A stretch of DNA of 64,000 nucleotides from JAAUTT01 sp963846585 (GTDB taxonomy: Bacteria; Bacteroidota; Bacteroidia; Bacteroidales; JAAUTT01). Both the position numbers and the translations under genes were made by a program. A model generated the notes under the pieces. It made no database searches, was not told the origin of the DNA, and worked only from the letters and a program-made list of their open reading frames with translations. How positions within the stretch are numbered: the first letter of the stretch is position 1; each line of letters begins with the position of its first letter. The stretch covers positions 62,001 through 126,000 of the forward strand of contig CAWJWO010000019.1 in NCBI GenBank assembly GCA_963846585.1, given 5' to 3'. Below, one piece after another: positions 28,577 through 37,680 of this stretch.

Positions 28577-29848
28577 TTAATTGAATATGTCTTTAAATGC
28601 CCAAAGACCCACTGCAGGGTTTGATATGAAATAAAATTCTTCGCCCTCATCGGTCGTATTTATTCCATCTTTACGATTCGCAGGTTTGTATTTGCTTACC
28701 ATTTCATCCAGTGATGCAAATTTAAAATTAACAGATTCAATCTCGTTTTGAGTTAAATATCCAGGACAATAAGTAATTGAGAACCTGTCTTCTGAACTGC
28801 CATGAATAAGGTGTGCTGCCGCACTCAGATTATTTTTAAGATCCTCATTCAGACGTGTCGATTCAAGCGTACGTTTAGTTCCTCTGTATCCATATTTCCT
28901 GATGAGTTTGTCAATGACAGGGTCTTCACCGAATTCCTTCAACCCCGGCGCAAGTATAATTAATTCGCCGCCATCAGCCATAGCCATTCGGGTGCGGTAT
29001 ATACTTTTATTTCCCAGCCATGTACTTTTAAATTCTTCCGGATTGAGGTATACTACTGCTTTTTTAAGGGGTTTATCGAGCACGGTAATATTTACCTGCA
29101 TTGAGAGATTTGCTGCATGTAAAAAAACCTCTTCGTCATCGCCAATAAATAAACCTTTTACAACCAAACAACCAGTTTGATCATAACCAATCACCGTTAG
29201 GACATAAACAACCGGAAGGTCTTTAATAAAATTCTCAGAAGCGTAGTTCAACAGTTTCCGTACAGGATTATCGGCCCTGCCCATTAACCGTTCCATGCCA
29301 TAAACGGCACCTATATAATGACTTTTGTTTAGCCCTTCGGCGCCGCCGGTTCCCACAAAAAGATTTTTATTGTAATTCGCCATGCCGATAACTTCATGAG
29401 GGACTACCTGTCCAATGGAAAGAATAAGATCGTAATTTCCCTTGGCTACTAATTTATTCAGTTGTGCCGGCCATTCAAAATCAAGAGCCTTATCAGTTAT
29501 GGCTGATACAAATTCTCCCGGTACAATTCCTACGGTAACAATATCATCACGCCAGTCATGTATCCGGAATAGATGTTTTGGTACTCCGGGAAACATTTTA
29601 TCTATTTCCTGATCAGTCATAGGTGCGTGAGTTCCTAAAGCAGGAAGCACATCAGTCAGGCTATCACCGAAATAATCAAATGACATCCTGGTTAGTTCCC
29701 CTGCACGGGAATGAAATCTTGTAAAATCAGGAGGGACAACAAGTACTTTTTTTCGCTCACCCAATAGTTTCAATGAATTATACAATCCTTTTCTCATATC
29801 TTCAGGGGATAATTCTGTGTCGGGTGAGCCGGACTTAAAGTATATCAT
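28577..29848 (-). CDS. LarA-like (DUF2088) nickel-pincer family protein
   Basis: A 423-residue protein with the lactate racemase N-terminal fold. VVPPDFTRFHSRAGEL near 38 is the conserved D-x-TR loop. ALGTHAPMT near 71 and VVPHEVIGMANYNKN near 152 carry histidines and the lysine that in LarA hold the nickel-pincer cofactor. LarA homologues racemise or epimerise 2-hydroxy acids. Placed among uronate genes it may work on a sugar acid rather than lactate, which is inference. Complete and undamaged, 33 bases downstream of the DUF2264 start region and on the same strand. The C-terminus ends AVGLWAFKDIFN. Confidence 0.8.
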   Translation of the reverse strand: MIYFKSGSPDTELSPEDMRKGLYNSLKLLGERKKVLVVPPDFTRFHSRAGELTRMSFDYFGDSLTDVLPALGTHAPMTDQEIDKMFPGVPKHLFRIHDWRDDIVTVGIVPGEFVSAITDKALDFEWPAQLNKLVAKGNYDLILSIGQVVPHEVIGMANYNKNLFVGTGGAEGLNKSHYIGAVYGMERLMGRADNPVRKLLNYASENFIKDLPVVYVLTVIGYDQTGCLVVKGLFIGDDEEVFLHAANLSMQVNITVLDKPLKKAVVYLNPEEFKSTWLGNKSIYRTRMAMADGGELIILAPGLKEFGEDPVIDKLIRKYGYRGTKRTLESTRLNEDLKNNLSAAAHLIHGSSEDRFSITYCPGYLTQNEIESVNFKFASLDEMVSKYKPANRKDGINTTDEGEEFYFISNPAVGLWAFKDIFN

Positions 29849-29914
29849 TTATATAGTAAATTAAATGTTAATGTAATTTGTGTTTATTCATAATGTTCTA
29901 ATCTTTAGTTATAT

Positions 29915-30031
29915 AAGTTGTAGAGTTGTAAAGGTTGTAAAATTGTTAAGGTATCAATATCAACTTTATAACTTCTACAACTTCTACAACCTCTACAACT
30001 ATTACAACATCTACGACCTTTACAACTTTAT
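29915..30031. repeat. Inverted TTGTAGAGG / CTCTACAAC arrays
   Basis: The left arm (29915-29950) repeats AGTTGTA/AGGTTGTAA. The right arm (29961-30031) repeats CTTCTACAA and CTCTACAAC seven times. The arms are complementary and only ten bases apart. The same family recurs at 54310, 60870 and 63478. Confidence 0.85.
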
Positions 30032-30092
30032 AGTACAAATCCTGGACTTTAAGACAGACACTAATTAGTTGACTTTTATGGCCGGTAACATC

Positions 30093-31166
30093 TTACCTTA
30101 TTACCCTGGCATTACCTTCCCATATGCTCCATACCTGTTCTTCACCGGATGGTTGGGCATAATCTGTAATAAATGTAGTAGCTAAGGCTCCGCATGCCCA
30201 GCCAAATTGGATCCATCTTACAGGTTCCCAGTTCCTTAATATTCCATAAAGTAAACCTCCGACAAAAGCATCGCCGCCACCTATTCGATCGAGCACAGCT
30301 ATTTCTCTGGGCTCAATCACATGCCAGTTATTACCTTCCAACATTATGGCACCCCATAGATGGCTGTTTGCGTTAACGACCTGACGAAGTGTTGCAGCAA
30401 ATACCGATACGTTGGAAAAACGAAATTTTGTTTTGGTAATCATTGATTTAAAGCTATCTATTTTTGATCCGATATCCTTTCCTCCTTTATCAGGTCCGTC
30501 CAACCCAAGACATAACTGAAAATCTTCTTCGTTGCCTGCCAATATATCCGAAAGGGAAGCTATTTCTGAAAATATATCATGTAACATTTTTTCACGACCC
30601 TTCCAGAAAGAAGCACGGTAATTGAGGTCGAATGATATAAGGGTTCCATTTTTTTTTGCAGATCTTGCCAGGTTCAGACAAAAATTTCCGGTGGCAGGTG
30701 ATAAGGCGGCGATTAATCCTGACAAATGAATTATTTGGACACCTTCCTTTTCAAAGATCCGCTTAAGGTCAAAATCGTTGCTGTTAAGAGTGAGACCGAC
30801 TTCTCCGGTACGGTCGTTGTGTACCCTGGGGCCACGGGAACCAAAACCACTGTCGGCAATGTTGAACTGGTGCCTGTATCCCCATGGACCGTCCTGATCA
30901 ACTTCTTTTCCTTCATATTTCATATGACGGCTGCTCAGGTTGTTTTTTATTAACTGAGCTATGGGGCTATCTTTTACAAAAGTAGTGAGTACCAATACAG
31001 GTAAGCCCAAATAGGATGAAATGCTTGCAACATTTGTTTCTGCACTGGTAGCCTGCATAAAAAATGTATCACTGCTATTTACAGGCTGGCTGTTGAAAGG
31101 GGAAATTCTGATACCCATACTTGTAGGCACAAGCAGTGAATGTGTGTAATTCTTTTTAAGATCCAT
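30093..31166 (-). CDS. PfkB-family sugar kinase, probable 2-keto-3-deoxygluconate kinase
   Basis: A 357-residue ribokinase-fold kinase. SAETNVASISSYLGL near 42 is the substrate-side signature (normally GGAxxNVA). DLNYRASFW near 173 and AGNEEDF near 202 are typical of 2-keto-3-deoxygluconate kinases. The ATP-site motif is DRIGGGDAFVGGLLYG near 293 with the catalytic Asp. Neighbouring uronate-type genes support a role in phosphorylating 2-keto-3-deoxygluconate before aldol cleavage. Substrate is inferred, not proven. The GAGD signature appears as GGGD, a common variant. Confidence 0.8.
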   Translation of the reverse strand: MDLKKNYTHSLLVPTSMGIRISPFNSQPVNSSDTFFMQATSAETNVASISSYLGLPVLVLTTFVKDSPIAQLIKNNLSSRHMKYEGKEVDQDGPWGYRHQFNIADSGFGSRGPRVHNDRTGEVGLTLNSNDFDLKRIFEKEGVQIIHLSGLIAALSPATGNFCLNLARSAKKNGTLISFDLNYRASFWKGREKMLHDIFSEIASLSDILAGNEEDFQLCLGLDGPDKGGKDIGSKIDSFKSMITKTKFRFSNVSVFAATLRQVVNANSHLWGAIMLEGNNWHVIEPREIAVLDRIGGGDAFVGGLLYGILRNWEPVRWIQFGWACGALATTFITDYAQPSGEEQVWSIWEGNARVIR

Positions 31167-31203
31167 AATTTTTGTGACTCTATTTCTTGTTTATTCCTTT
31201 ATT

Positions 31204-31425
31204 CGTTTATGAAGTTTATAAGGTTTATAAGGTTTATGAGGTTTATGAAGTTTATAAGATATATGTGATTTAAGATTAGTGATTTAAGATTTAAATAGTT
31301 TTATCAAAGTTATAAATTCCAAAATCTTAAATCTCAAATCTAGAATCTAGAATCTAGAATCTCAAATCTAGTCTTATGTATTCTTTAATCTTTCATCTTT
31401 TATCTTTTATCTTTTATCTCTCTTC
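31204..31425. repeat. Three word arrays behind gnd
   Basis: 31204-31262 is a direct row of GTTTATAAG/GTTTATGAG. 31267-31292 (GATTTAAGATT) and 31320-31375 (AATCTAG units, AATCTCAA) form an inverted pair. 31382-31425 repeats ATCTTTT and, on the minus strand, begins directly after the gnd stop codon. All three are gene-free. Confidence 0.85.
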
Positions 31426-31426
31426 C

Positions 31427-32881
31427 TTACGCATTATACATTGAAGATGCAGTATCACCTCCACGGCCTGTCCAGTTGGTATGAAAAAATTCCCCCCTTG
31501 GCCGGTCGGTCCGTTCATAAGTATGTGCGCCAAAATAGTCGCGTTGTGCCTGGAGAAGATTTGCCGGCAGGCGTGCTGACCGGTAACCGTCAAAATAACT
31601 TAATGCGGAACTCATTGCCGGCACCGGAATACCATTGGTAATGGCAGTAGCAACCACTGTTCGCCAGCCTTCTTGTGCCGACTGGATTTTTCCCGTGAAG
31701 AAAGGATCAAGAATAAGATTTGTAAGGTTATGGTTTGTGTCGAACGCATCTTTAATTTTTTCAAGAAAAGCTGACCTGATGATACATCCTCCGCGCCATA
31801 TCATGGCGATACTCCCGTAATTAAGAGCCCATCCATATTCACTGGCAGCAGCTTGCATCAGTTGGAAACCCTGTGCATATGATATTAATTTTGAAGCAAA
31901 TAATGCACTTTTAACATTATTTATAAACTTATTCTTATTTTCTGAAAATGATATAGTTGGGCCTGAAAATTGATGAGATGCTGCTACCCGTTCTTCTTTT
32001 TTGGATGACAGGCAACGTGAAAACACTGCTTCAGCGATCAACGTAAGAGGTATGCCAAGGTCGAGGGCTACGATGCCTGTCCATTTTCCGGTACCTTTTT
32101 GCCCGGCCGTATCAAGTATTTTATCAATAAGAGGTTTGCCATCGTTATCCTTAACAGCTAGAATATCCCCTGTAATTTCAATCAGGTAACTATCAAGTTC
32201 CGAATTATTCCATTCTTTGAATACCTCGTGCATTTCATCAGCAGACAAACCGGGCACATCTTTTAGTATTTGATAGGCTTCGCAAATTAGTTGCATATCG
32301 CCGTATTCAATTCCGTTATGGATCATTTTAACGAAATGTCCTGCACCATTTTCACCTATCCAGTCGCAGCAGGGAGTTCCATCAGAAACTTTGGCAGCAA
32401 TAGATTGAAATACAGTCTTTATCATTGGCCATGCAGATTGTGAGCCCCCTGGCATAATGGAGGGTCCGAGGAGAGCGCCTTCTTCTCCACCTGAAACGCC
32501 GGTTCCAATATACAATAAACCTTTACTTTCCACGTATTTTGTTCTTCGGATGGTATCGGGGAAATGAGAATTGCCGCCATCAATTATAATGTCCCCTTTT
32601 TCAAGATTGGGAAGCAGCAATTCAATAAAATCGTCTACAGGTTTGCCGGCTTTTACCATAAGCATAATTTTACGGGGACGTTTGAGTGATCCTATGAATT
32701 CCTGAATATTTTTAGCCCCGAATATTTTTTTATTTTTACCGCGTCCATTCATAAAATGGTCGACTTTTTCTACAGAGCGGTTAAAAACACTTACATAAAA
32801 CCCTTTGCTTTCCATGTTAAGTACGATGTTTTCGCCCATAACGGCAAGACCGACCAATCCGATATCTGAAACTTCTTTCAT
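31427..32881 (-). CDS. gnd: 6-phosphogluconate dehydrogenase, decarboxylating
   Basis: A 484-residue cytoplasmic enzyme that converts 6-phosphogluconate to ribulose 5-phosphate with NADP+ (or NAD+). The nucleotide loop GLVGLAVMGENIVLN is at residue 8. VSGGEEGALLGPSIMPGG is near 130, and the catalytic lysine lies in GAGHFVKMIHNGIEY near 185. ILDTAGQKGTGKW near 258 and the C-terminal FFHTNWTGRGG are family marks. The length is that of the long (dimeric) form. It sits in a catabolic cluster with a kinase and an SDR. Confidence 0.95.
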   Translation of the reverse strand: MKEVSDIGLVGLAVMGENIVLNMESKGFYVSVFNRSVEKVDHFMNGRGKNKKIFGAKNIQEFIGSLKRPRKIMLMVKAGKPVDDFIELLLPNLEKGDIIIDGGNSHFPDTIRRTKYVESKGLLYIGTGVSGGEEGALLGPSIMPGGSQSAWPMIKTVFQSIAAKVSDGTPCCDWIGENGAGHFVKMIHNGIEYGDMQLICEAYQILKDVPGLSADEMHEVFKEWNNSELDSYLIEITGDILAVKDNDGKPLIDKILDTAGQKGTGKWTGIVALDLGIPLTLIAEAVFSRCLSSKKEERVAASHQFSGPTISFSENKNKFINNVKSALFASKLISYAQGFQLMQAAASEYGWALNYGSIAMIWRGGCIIRSAFLEKIKDAFDTNHNLTNLILDPFFTGKIQSAQEGWRTVVATAITNGIPVPAMSSALSYFDGYRSARLPANLLQAQRDYFGAHTYERTDRPRGEFFHTNWTGRGGDTASSMYNA

Positions 32882-32903
32882 TTTAATAGTTATTTATAGA
32901 ATT

Positions 32904-32940
32904 AAGAACCAAGAACCAAGAACCAGGAGCCAAGAACCAT
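32904..32940. repeat. GAACCAA array upstream of gnd
   Basis: Five units of GAACCAA/GAGCCAA just upstream of the gnd start. The family also occurs at 6714, 17422 (reverse) and 50247. Confidence 0.85.
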
Positions 32941-32960
32941 GAGAATAGTTGTTAGTTGTC

Positions 32961-33159
32961 AGTAATGTGAATTAAGGGTTGAATTAATAATAAAAAATTT
33001 ACCACAAAGGTACACTAAGTCTCTCACTAAGGTACACAAAGGATAAAAAATATATTTAATATTACGTCCTTTATTTTGTTTAATTCTTTTGTGTACTTTG
33101 TGTTATTCCTTTGTGAACCTTTGTGGTAAAAATATTTTAACACTTAATTCGCATTAGTA
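32961..33159. repeat. Inverted-repeat element with CACAAAGG words
   Basis: The outer arms pair AGTAATGTGAATTAAG (from 32961) with CTTAATTCGCATTA (to 33159). Inside, TTTACCACAAAGGTACAC (from 32998) pairs with CTTTGTGGTAAAA (33118-33131), and smaller CACAAAGG words sit between. The element is about 199 bases and fills most of the 374-base gnd-SDR spacer. Words like ACCACAAAGGCACA recur in many environmental Bacteroidota genomes, from memory. Confidence 0.75.
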
Positions 33160-33218
33160 GTAAGATGTTAGTTCCAGTTTTAAGTGATTATTTAAAAAGT
33201 AATTCCATTTTAACAAGA

Positions 33219-33253
33219 ATCACTAAGCACTATTTACCATGCACTAAGCACTA
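33219..33253. repeat. GCACTAA array behind the SDR gene
   Basis: Units of GCACTAA, read on the minus strand as TAGTGCTTAGTGC, starting two bases after the TAA stop of the SDR gene. Confidence 0.8.
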
Positions 33254-33255
33254 CA

Positions 33256-34080
33256 TTAAACCCCGCTGTATGCTTCGAATCCACCATCAATAGGCAATAC
33301 AACTCCGGTTACAAATTTGGAAGCGTCACTGGTAAGGTAAATTACAGCCCCTATAAGTTCGTCAGCTTCACCAAACCTTTGCATAGGCGTTTTGGCAATT
33401 ACTGTTTTGCCACGATCGGTATAGCTGCCATCTTCGTTGATTAACAAAGCTCTGTTTTGATCACCGATAAAAAATCCGGGAGCCAGGGCATTAACCCGTA
33501 TTCCTTCACCAAACTTCATTCCCATTTCCATCGCCATCCAGCGGGTAAAATTGCTGACTGCAGCTTTTGCCGCTGAGTAGCCCAGTTGACGGCTAATTGC
33601 TCTGTAAGCGGCCATTGATGATATATTAATAATACAACCCTGTTTTTTCTGAGCCATATCTTTCGAAAACACCATGGTTGGATAAACAGTACCGTTTAGG
33701 TTGAGGTTCATAACTTTTTCAAAGTCATCCTTATTCAGGTCAAATATCGTTTGGTTGGGCAGAATACTGGCACCCGGCATATTTCCGCCTGCCAGATTAA
33801 TCAGCACATCAATTAAGCCCAATTCCTTGTTTATCTGGTTCCGGGTATTTTCCAAAGCAGTTATATCAAGGACATCGGTTTCGTAAGCGAAAGCAATGTT
33901 CCCGGTTTGTTTTATTATGTCTGCCCGTTTTTTTGCATTTTCGATGCGTACATCTAAAAGTGCAACTTTAGCTCCGGCTTTTGCCAAACCTTCGGCAATA
34001 GCCCCTGCTAAAACGCCCCCGCCGCCGGTTAAAACAAATACTTTATTTTTTACGCTAAACAAACTCTCTACAAATGACAT
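33256..34080 (-). CDS. SDR-family oxidoreductase, fructuronate/mannonate-type
   Basis: A 274-residue short-chain dehydrogenase. The nucleotide loop is TGGGGVLAGAIAEGL near 18 and NLAGG near 97. The catalytic Ser lies in INISSMAAYR near 152 and the Tyr-x3-Lys in GYSAAKAA near 170. The C-terminus ends LPIDGGFEAYSGV, common to the SDR group annotated as D-mannonate oxidoreductase or gluconate 5-dehydrogenase. With the LarA-like protein, kinase and gnd it suggests breakdown of hexuronates. The exact substrate cannot be read from sequence. It is the first gene of the minus-strand cluster. Confidence 0.82.
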   Translation of the reverse strand: MSFVESLFSVKNKVFVLTGGGGVLAGAIAEGLAKAGAKVALLDVRIENAKKRADIIKQTGNIAFAYETDVLDITALENTRNQINKELGLIDVLINLAGGNMPGASILPNQTIFDLNKDDFEKVMNLNLNGTVYPTMVFSKDMAQKKQGCIINISSMAAYRAISRQLGYSAAKAAVSNFTRWMAMEMGMKFGEGIRVNALAPGFFIGDQNRALLINEDGSYTDRGKTVIAKTPMQRFGEADELIGAVIYLTSDASKFVTGVVLPIDGGFEAYSGV

Positions 34081-34300
34081 ATTAATTTGTTTTAAAATAT
34101 TTAATTATATTAATGTAAAATTAAAAAATGATTTCAAAATGTTGTACTTAAGTATATATTAAGTGGAATAATAATTAAAAAATATAAAATTATAAATATG
34201 AGATTGGCAATTTTTTCTTTTATTTTAACAATCGTTAAAATATTTTTTTACATTGACGAACTATAATTATTAATATTTAATTTAATCAAGAATAATCAAC

Positions 34301-35272
34301 ATGAATTCAAAAATCACAGGCATTGGTGCATATTTACCGGAAAAGATATTATCCAATTCGGATTTTGAAAAGTTAGTAAATACAAATGATGAATGGATTG
34401 TAAAGCGGACAGGAATTAAGGAAAGAAGGGCAATTGATAAAGAAACAACAGTAGAAATGGCAAAACTTGCAGCCATTGATTTAAAAAACAGGTATCATAA
34501 AGATTTATCGGATGTCGATTATATTATTTTTGCTTCATCCACGCCGGAACATAAAATTCCATCCCTGGCAAGCCAATTGCAATATATGCTTGATATCAGG
34601 AATCCGGGAACTATTGATTTAACAGCTGCCTGTGCAGGATTTGTTTATGCTTTAACTTTGGCTCAATCTCTTATTTCTACAGGGTTCAGTAAAAAAATCC
34701 TCGTTGCATCAAGTGAAGTTTTAACGCAATATACTGATTATACAGACCGGACAACCTGTATCTTATTTGGAGATGCAGCTTCGGTGGTGTTGGTTGAACC
34801 CTCATTAAACAGCAAAATATATAAACCGTTATTTGGTACTGAAGGTGAGCAGGGATATGCGGCATATCTTTCAGAATTTGCAAGCGAATTGAATTCTGTA
34901 TCAATAAAAAATAATAATAAAATTGTACAGGACGGCAAAAAGGTATTTAGATGGGCAGTAGAAAGAATGAGCGAAAAGTTTAATGAGTTATTAAATTTGA
35001 ATAATTTACAATCGGACGACATTGATTATTTTATTCCGCATAGCGCAAACCTTAGAATTATTGAAGGGATATGTTCCAATATAAATTTCGATAAATCCAA
35101 AACATTGCAAAGTGTCATTCAATTTGGAAATACTTCTTCCGTTTCAATACCCCTGGCATTAGATTCAGGGATTAAAGATGGCAGGGTAAAATCAGGGAAT
35201 AAGCTATTAATAATAGGGTTTGGAGGAGGATTAACATATGCTGGTACAATTGTTGACTGGGAAATAAGTTAG
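34301..35272 (+). CDS. 3-oxoacyl-ACP synthase III family protein (FabH-like)
   Basis: A 323-residue thiolase-fold condensing enzyme. It begins KITGIGAYLPEKIL and has the arginine patch WIVKRTGIKERR. The full Cys-His-Asn triad is present: DLTAACAGFVYAL near 106, DYFIPHSANLRI near 243, and IQFGNTSSVSIP near 277. Typical FabH starts fatty-acid chains from acetyl-CoA. This copy stands alone, with no plsX or fab genes beside it, so it may be a second KASIII with another acyl starter. Six bases separate its stop from the convergent HicB gene. Confidence 0.88.
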   Translation: MNSKITGIGAYLPEKILSNSDFEKLVNTNDEWIVKRTGIKERRAIDKETTVEMAKLAAIDLKNRYHKDLSDVDYIIFASSTPEHKIPSLASQLQYMLDIRNPGTIDLTAACAGFVYALTLAQSLISTGFSKKILVASSEVLTQYTDYTDRTTCILFGDAASVVLVEPSLNSKIYKPLFGTEGEQGYAAYLSEFASELNSVSIKNNNKIVQDGKKVFRWAVERMSEKFNELLNLNNLQSDDIDYFIPHSANLRIIEGICSNINFDKSKTLQSVIQFGNTSSVSIPLALDSGIKDGRVKSGNKLLIIGFGGGLTYAGTIVDWEIS

Positions 35273-35278
35273 TGATGG

Positions 35279-35614
35279 TTAATCATGTAACTCATGTGAT
35301 AATGCATCACTAACGACCTGGTTCAAGGAAACACCTCGTAACAAAGCTCTTTGGTAAGCTTTTTTGTGTAATTCCGGTTTAACCCTTACATTAAATGTAC
35401 CTGTAAAGGATTTATAAGGATTAATGCCTTTTTCGTTGCAAAAAATAACATAATCATCCACGGCTTCTTCGAAAGCTTTTTTCAAATCTTTGGAATTTTC
35501 AGATTCAAAGGTTACAAGCCCGTCAATTCCTTCAATTTTACCGTGAAAAACTTCATCCTCTGCTGAGTAACCAACTACACCAACAAAATCTTTGTACTTC
35601 AACGTATCCATCAT
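35279..35614 (-). CDS. HicB-family antitoxin with ribbon-helix-helix domain
   Basis: A 111-residue antitoxin. Residues 5-55 are the HicB core (YKDFVGVVGYSAEDEVFHGKI, then FEEAVDDYVIFC). Residues 68-108 (FNVRVKPELHKKAYQRALL, then SLNQVVSDALSHEL) form an Arc/MetJ-type DNA-binding domain, so it can repress its own operon. It follows its toxin gene by 39 bases, toxin first. This is a different HicB subtype from that at 25583, which lacks the DNA-binding domain. Confidence 0.87.
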   Translation of the reverse strand: MMDTLKYKDFVGVVGYSAEDEVFHGKIEGIDGLVTFESENSKDLKKAFEEAVDDYVIFCNEKGINPYKSFTGTFNVRVKPELHKKAYQRALLRGVSLNQVVSDALSHELHD

Positions 35615-35653
35615 TTTTATAATTATAAAGTTTTAAAAGATATTATATTTAAA

Positions 35654-35905
35654 TTAATCCTTTGCTTTTAATTCATCCTCAACATATTTCATCACGTATG
35701 ATTTAATTATGTTGCCAGGATGAGGTTTGTGTAAAAACAAAGGGTGTTGTAATTGTTCATTATAGAAGATTACTCTTGATCCCGATGTTTTACCCTTATT
35801 TTCTTCTTTATAACCAAGCCTTTTAAGTAGTTTCTTCATTTCGTCATACGTAAAATCTTTTGGCTGTGATTTAAAACGTTTAATTAGTTTTTCATGTTGA
35901 CTCAT
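35654..35905 (-). CDS. HicA-family toxin
   Basis: An 83-residue toxin from the ATG at 35903-35905 (MSQHEKLIKRFKSQP). The open frame extends 19 codons upstream without family resemblance. FTYDEMKKLLKRLGYKE is helix 1. KTSGSRVIFYN and LFLHKPHPGNIIK are HicA hallmarks of the subgroup with SGSR rather than GSHH. The histidine of LHKPHP is the best candidate for catalysis. Partner of the HicB directly downstream. Confidence 0.82.
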   Translation of the reverse strand: MSQHEKLIKRFKSQPKDFTYDEMKKLLKRLGYKEENKGKTSGSRVIFYNEQLQHPLFLHKPHPGNIIKSYVMKYVEDELKAKD

Positions 35906-36020
35906 AATTCTAACTATGATTGTAATAAAATGATTTTTTACAAAGATATAAAAATATTGCACCTATTTTATAGTTACAACTAATATTTCAAATGTTTTTC
36001 AGTTACAGAAATTTTATTTC

Positions 36021-36123
36021 TATCTTCCTTTTTCTTTCATCTTTCATCTCTGTCTTCTGACCTCTGCCTTCTGACCTCTGCCTTCTGACCTCTGCCTTCT
36101 GACCTCTGTCTTCTGACCTCCTC
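36021..36123. repeat. Heptamer array CTGACCT-CTGCCTT
   Basis: Two heptamers alternate in a 14-base unit (CTGACCTCTGCCTT) for more than four copies, preceded by TTTCATC words. It is the most regular array in the window. On the minus strand it begins immediately after the TGA stop of the YifB gene. Its reverse family (GGCAGAAGG) is at 45776. Confidence 0.9.
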
Positions 36124-37662
36124 TCAACCTGTCCAGTTTTCCCTGTCCAGGCTCCTGTACTGTATAGCTTCTGCCAGGTGATAAGTTTGAATTTTTGGTG
36201 AGTCTTCCAAATCTGCAATGGTACGTGAAACTTTAATTATCCTGTCGTATGCCCTGGCAGATAGTCCCAGTTTTTCCATTGCATTTTTCAAAATAACATG
36301 ACCGGCATTGTCGATTTCGCAATATTTTCTAAGCATCCTGGATGACATCATTGCATTGCAATGAATTCCATGATTTGAAGAAAACCTGGATGCCTGAATT
36401 GCCCTTGCCTTAACCACACGTTCGCGGATATTAATGCTCGATTCCGCAACCCTGGTCTCAGATAATTTTTCGAAAGGCACCGGAACTACTTCAATATGAA
36501 TATCTATTCTGTCGAGCAAAGGTCCTGAGACTTTATTAAGATATTTTTGAACTACGCCCGGAGTGCATACACATTCTTTATCCGGATGGTTATAAAAACC
36601 GCATGGACAAGGGTTCATAGATGCCACCAGCATGAAGCTTGAAGGATATTCGACAGTAAATTTTGCCCTTGAAATTGTTATTAGCCTGTCTTCCAATGGT
36701 TGTCGCATCACTTCCAGTACCGTACGTTTAAACTCAGGGAGTTCATCCAGGAATAAAACGCCGTTATGGGATAAGGATATTTCACCCGGCTGTGGATATG
36801 TACCTCCGCCTACCAATGCCACATCACTGATAGTGTGATGTGGCGAACGGAAAGGCCGTGTAGTGATTAAGGAAGAATTTCGGGACATATTCCCGGATAC
36901 CGAATGTATTTTAGTGGTTTCCAATGCTTCATCCAAAGTAAGAGGTGGCAAAATAGTAGATAAACGTTTAGCTAACATAGTTTTACCAGCTCCTGGAGGC
37001 CCTATCATTATAATATTATGGCCCCCGGCAGCAGCTATTTCCAGTGCACGCTTAACATTTTCCTGACCTTTAACATCCGAAAAATCAGTATCGTAGTTAT
37101 TCACTTTGGACAGAAATTCAGAATTTTCATCCACCTTTATTTTTTCGAGGGTTGCAGTCTCATTAAAAAAATCGATGACTTCCTTGATTGTTGTTGCGCT
37201 GTATATATCAATTCCTTCTACAACTGCTGCTTCCCGTGCATTTTGTTTTGGGAGGATCATCCCTTTGAAATTTTCTTTTCTCGCCTGCAGGGTAATGGGT
37301 AAAACGCCTTTTATAGGTTGAAGCGATCCGTCAAGGGAAAGCTCCCCCATGATTACAAATTGTTCGAGGCGATCGGATTTTATTTGTTCAGAACCGGCCA
37401 GGATTCCAATCGCTAGCGGCAAATCATATGCCGATCCCTCTTTACGGATATCCGCCGGCGCCATGTTGATCAAAACTTTTTTCCCGGGCATACGGTATCC
37501 GTATGTTTGTAATGCAGAGTCGATGCGTTGCTGACTTTCCTTTACTGCAATATCGGGCAATCCGACCAGGAAAAAACTTATTCCTATTGAAACATTTACC
37601 TCAATGGTTACCGTGGTTGCTTTTATACCGTATAAAGCACTGCCATATGTTTTTACAAGCAT
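36124..37662 (-). CDS. comM: YifB/ComM-family Mg-chelatase-like AAA+ ATPase
   Basis: A 512-residue protein. Residues 1-170 form the LonC-like (ChlI) domain, with GLPDIAVKESQQRIDSAL near 35. The AAA+ domain has Walker A GPPGAGKTMLAKR near 222 and Walker B LFLDELPEF near 300. MNPCPCGFYNHPDK near 352 is the diagnostic cysteine motif of YifB/ComM. A Mg-chelatase C-terminal domain ends at SLDRENW. In other bacteria ComM is a helicase aiding branch migration during transformation. No competence genes lie nearby. Confidence 0.9.
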   Translation of the reverse strand: MLVKTYGSALYGIKATTVTIEVNVSIGISFFLVGLPDIAVKESQQRIDSALQTYGYRMPGKKVLINMAPADIRKEGSAYDLPLAIGILAGSEQIKSDRLEQFVIMGELSLDGSLQPIKGVLPITLQARKENFKGMILPKQNAREAAVVEGIDIYSATTIKEVIDFFNETATLEKIKVDENSEFLSKVNNYDTDFSDVKGQENVKRALEIAAAGGHNIIMIGPPGAGKTMLAKRLSTILPPLTLDEALETTKIHSVSGNMSRNSSLITTRPFRSPHHTISDVALVGGGTYPQPGEISLSHNGVLFLDELPEFKRTVLEVMRQPLEDRLITISRAKFTVEYPSSFMLVASMNPCPCGFYNHPDKECVCTPGVVQKYLNKVSGPLLDRIDIHIEVVPVPFEKLSETRVAESSINIRERVVKARAIQASRFSSNHGIHCNAMMSSRMLRKYCEIDNAGHVILKNAMEKLGLSARAYDRIIKVSRTIADLEDSPKIQTYHLAEAIQYRSLDRENWTG

Positions 37663-37680
37663 GATTATAGTTGTTAGATA

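Noticed and set aside
31441..31820. Plus-strand ORFs opposite gnd
   Set aside because: Antisense shadows of a well-supported coding gene.
33060..33130. CACAAAGG hairpin as a classical terminator of the SDR-gnd operon
   Set aside because: The genes on both sides run in the same direction and the arms are long, gapped and without a T tract on the expected side.
36021..36123. CRISPR-like array (regular 14-base unit)
   Set aside because: Units are contiguous without unique spacers and no cas genes are near; it is one of the word arrays.
36003..36218. 71-residue ORF rich in GQKAEVRRQ
   Set aside because: It translates the CTGACCT array and the yifB end in another frame.
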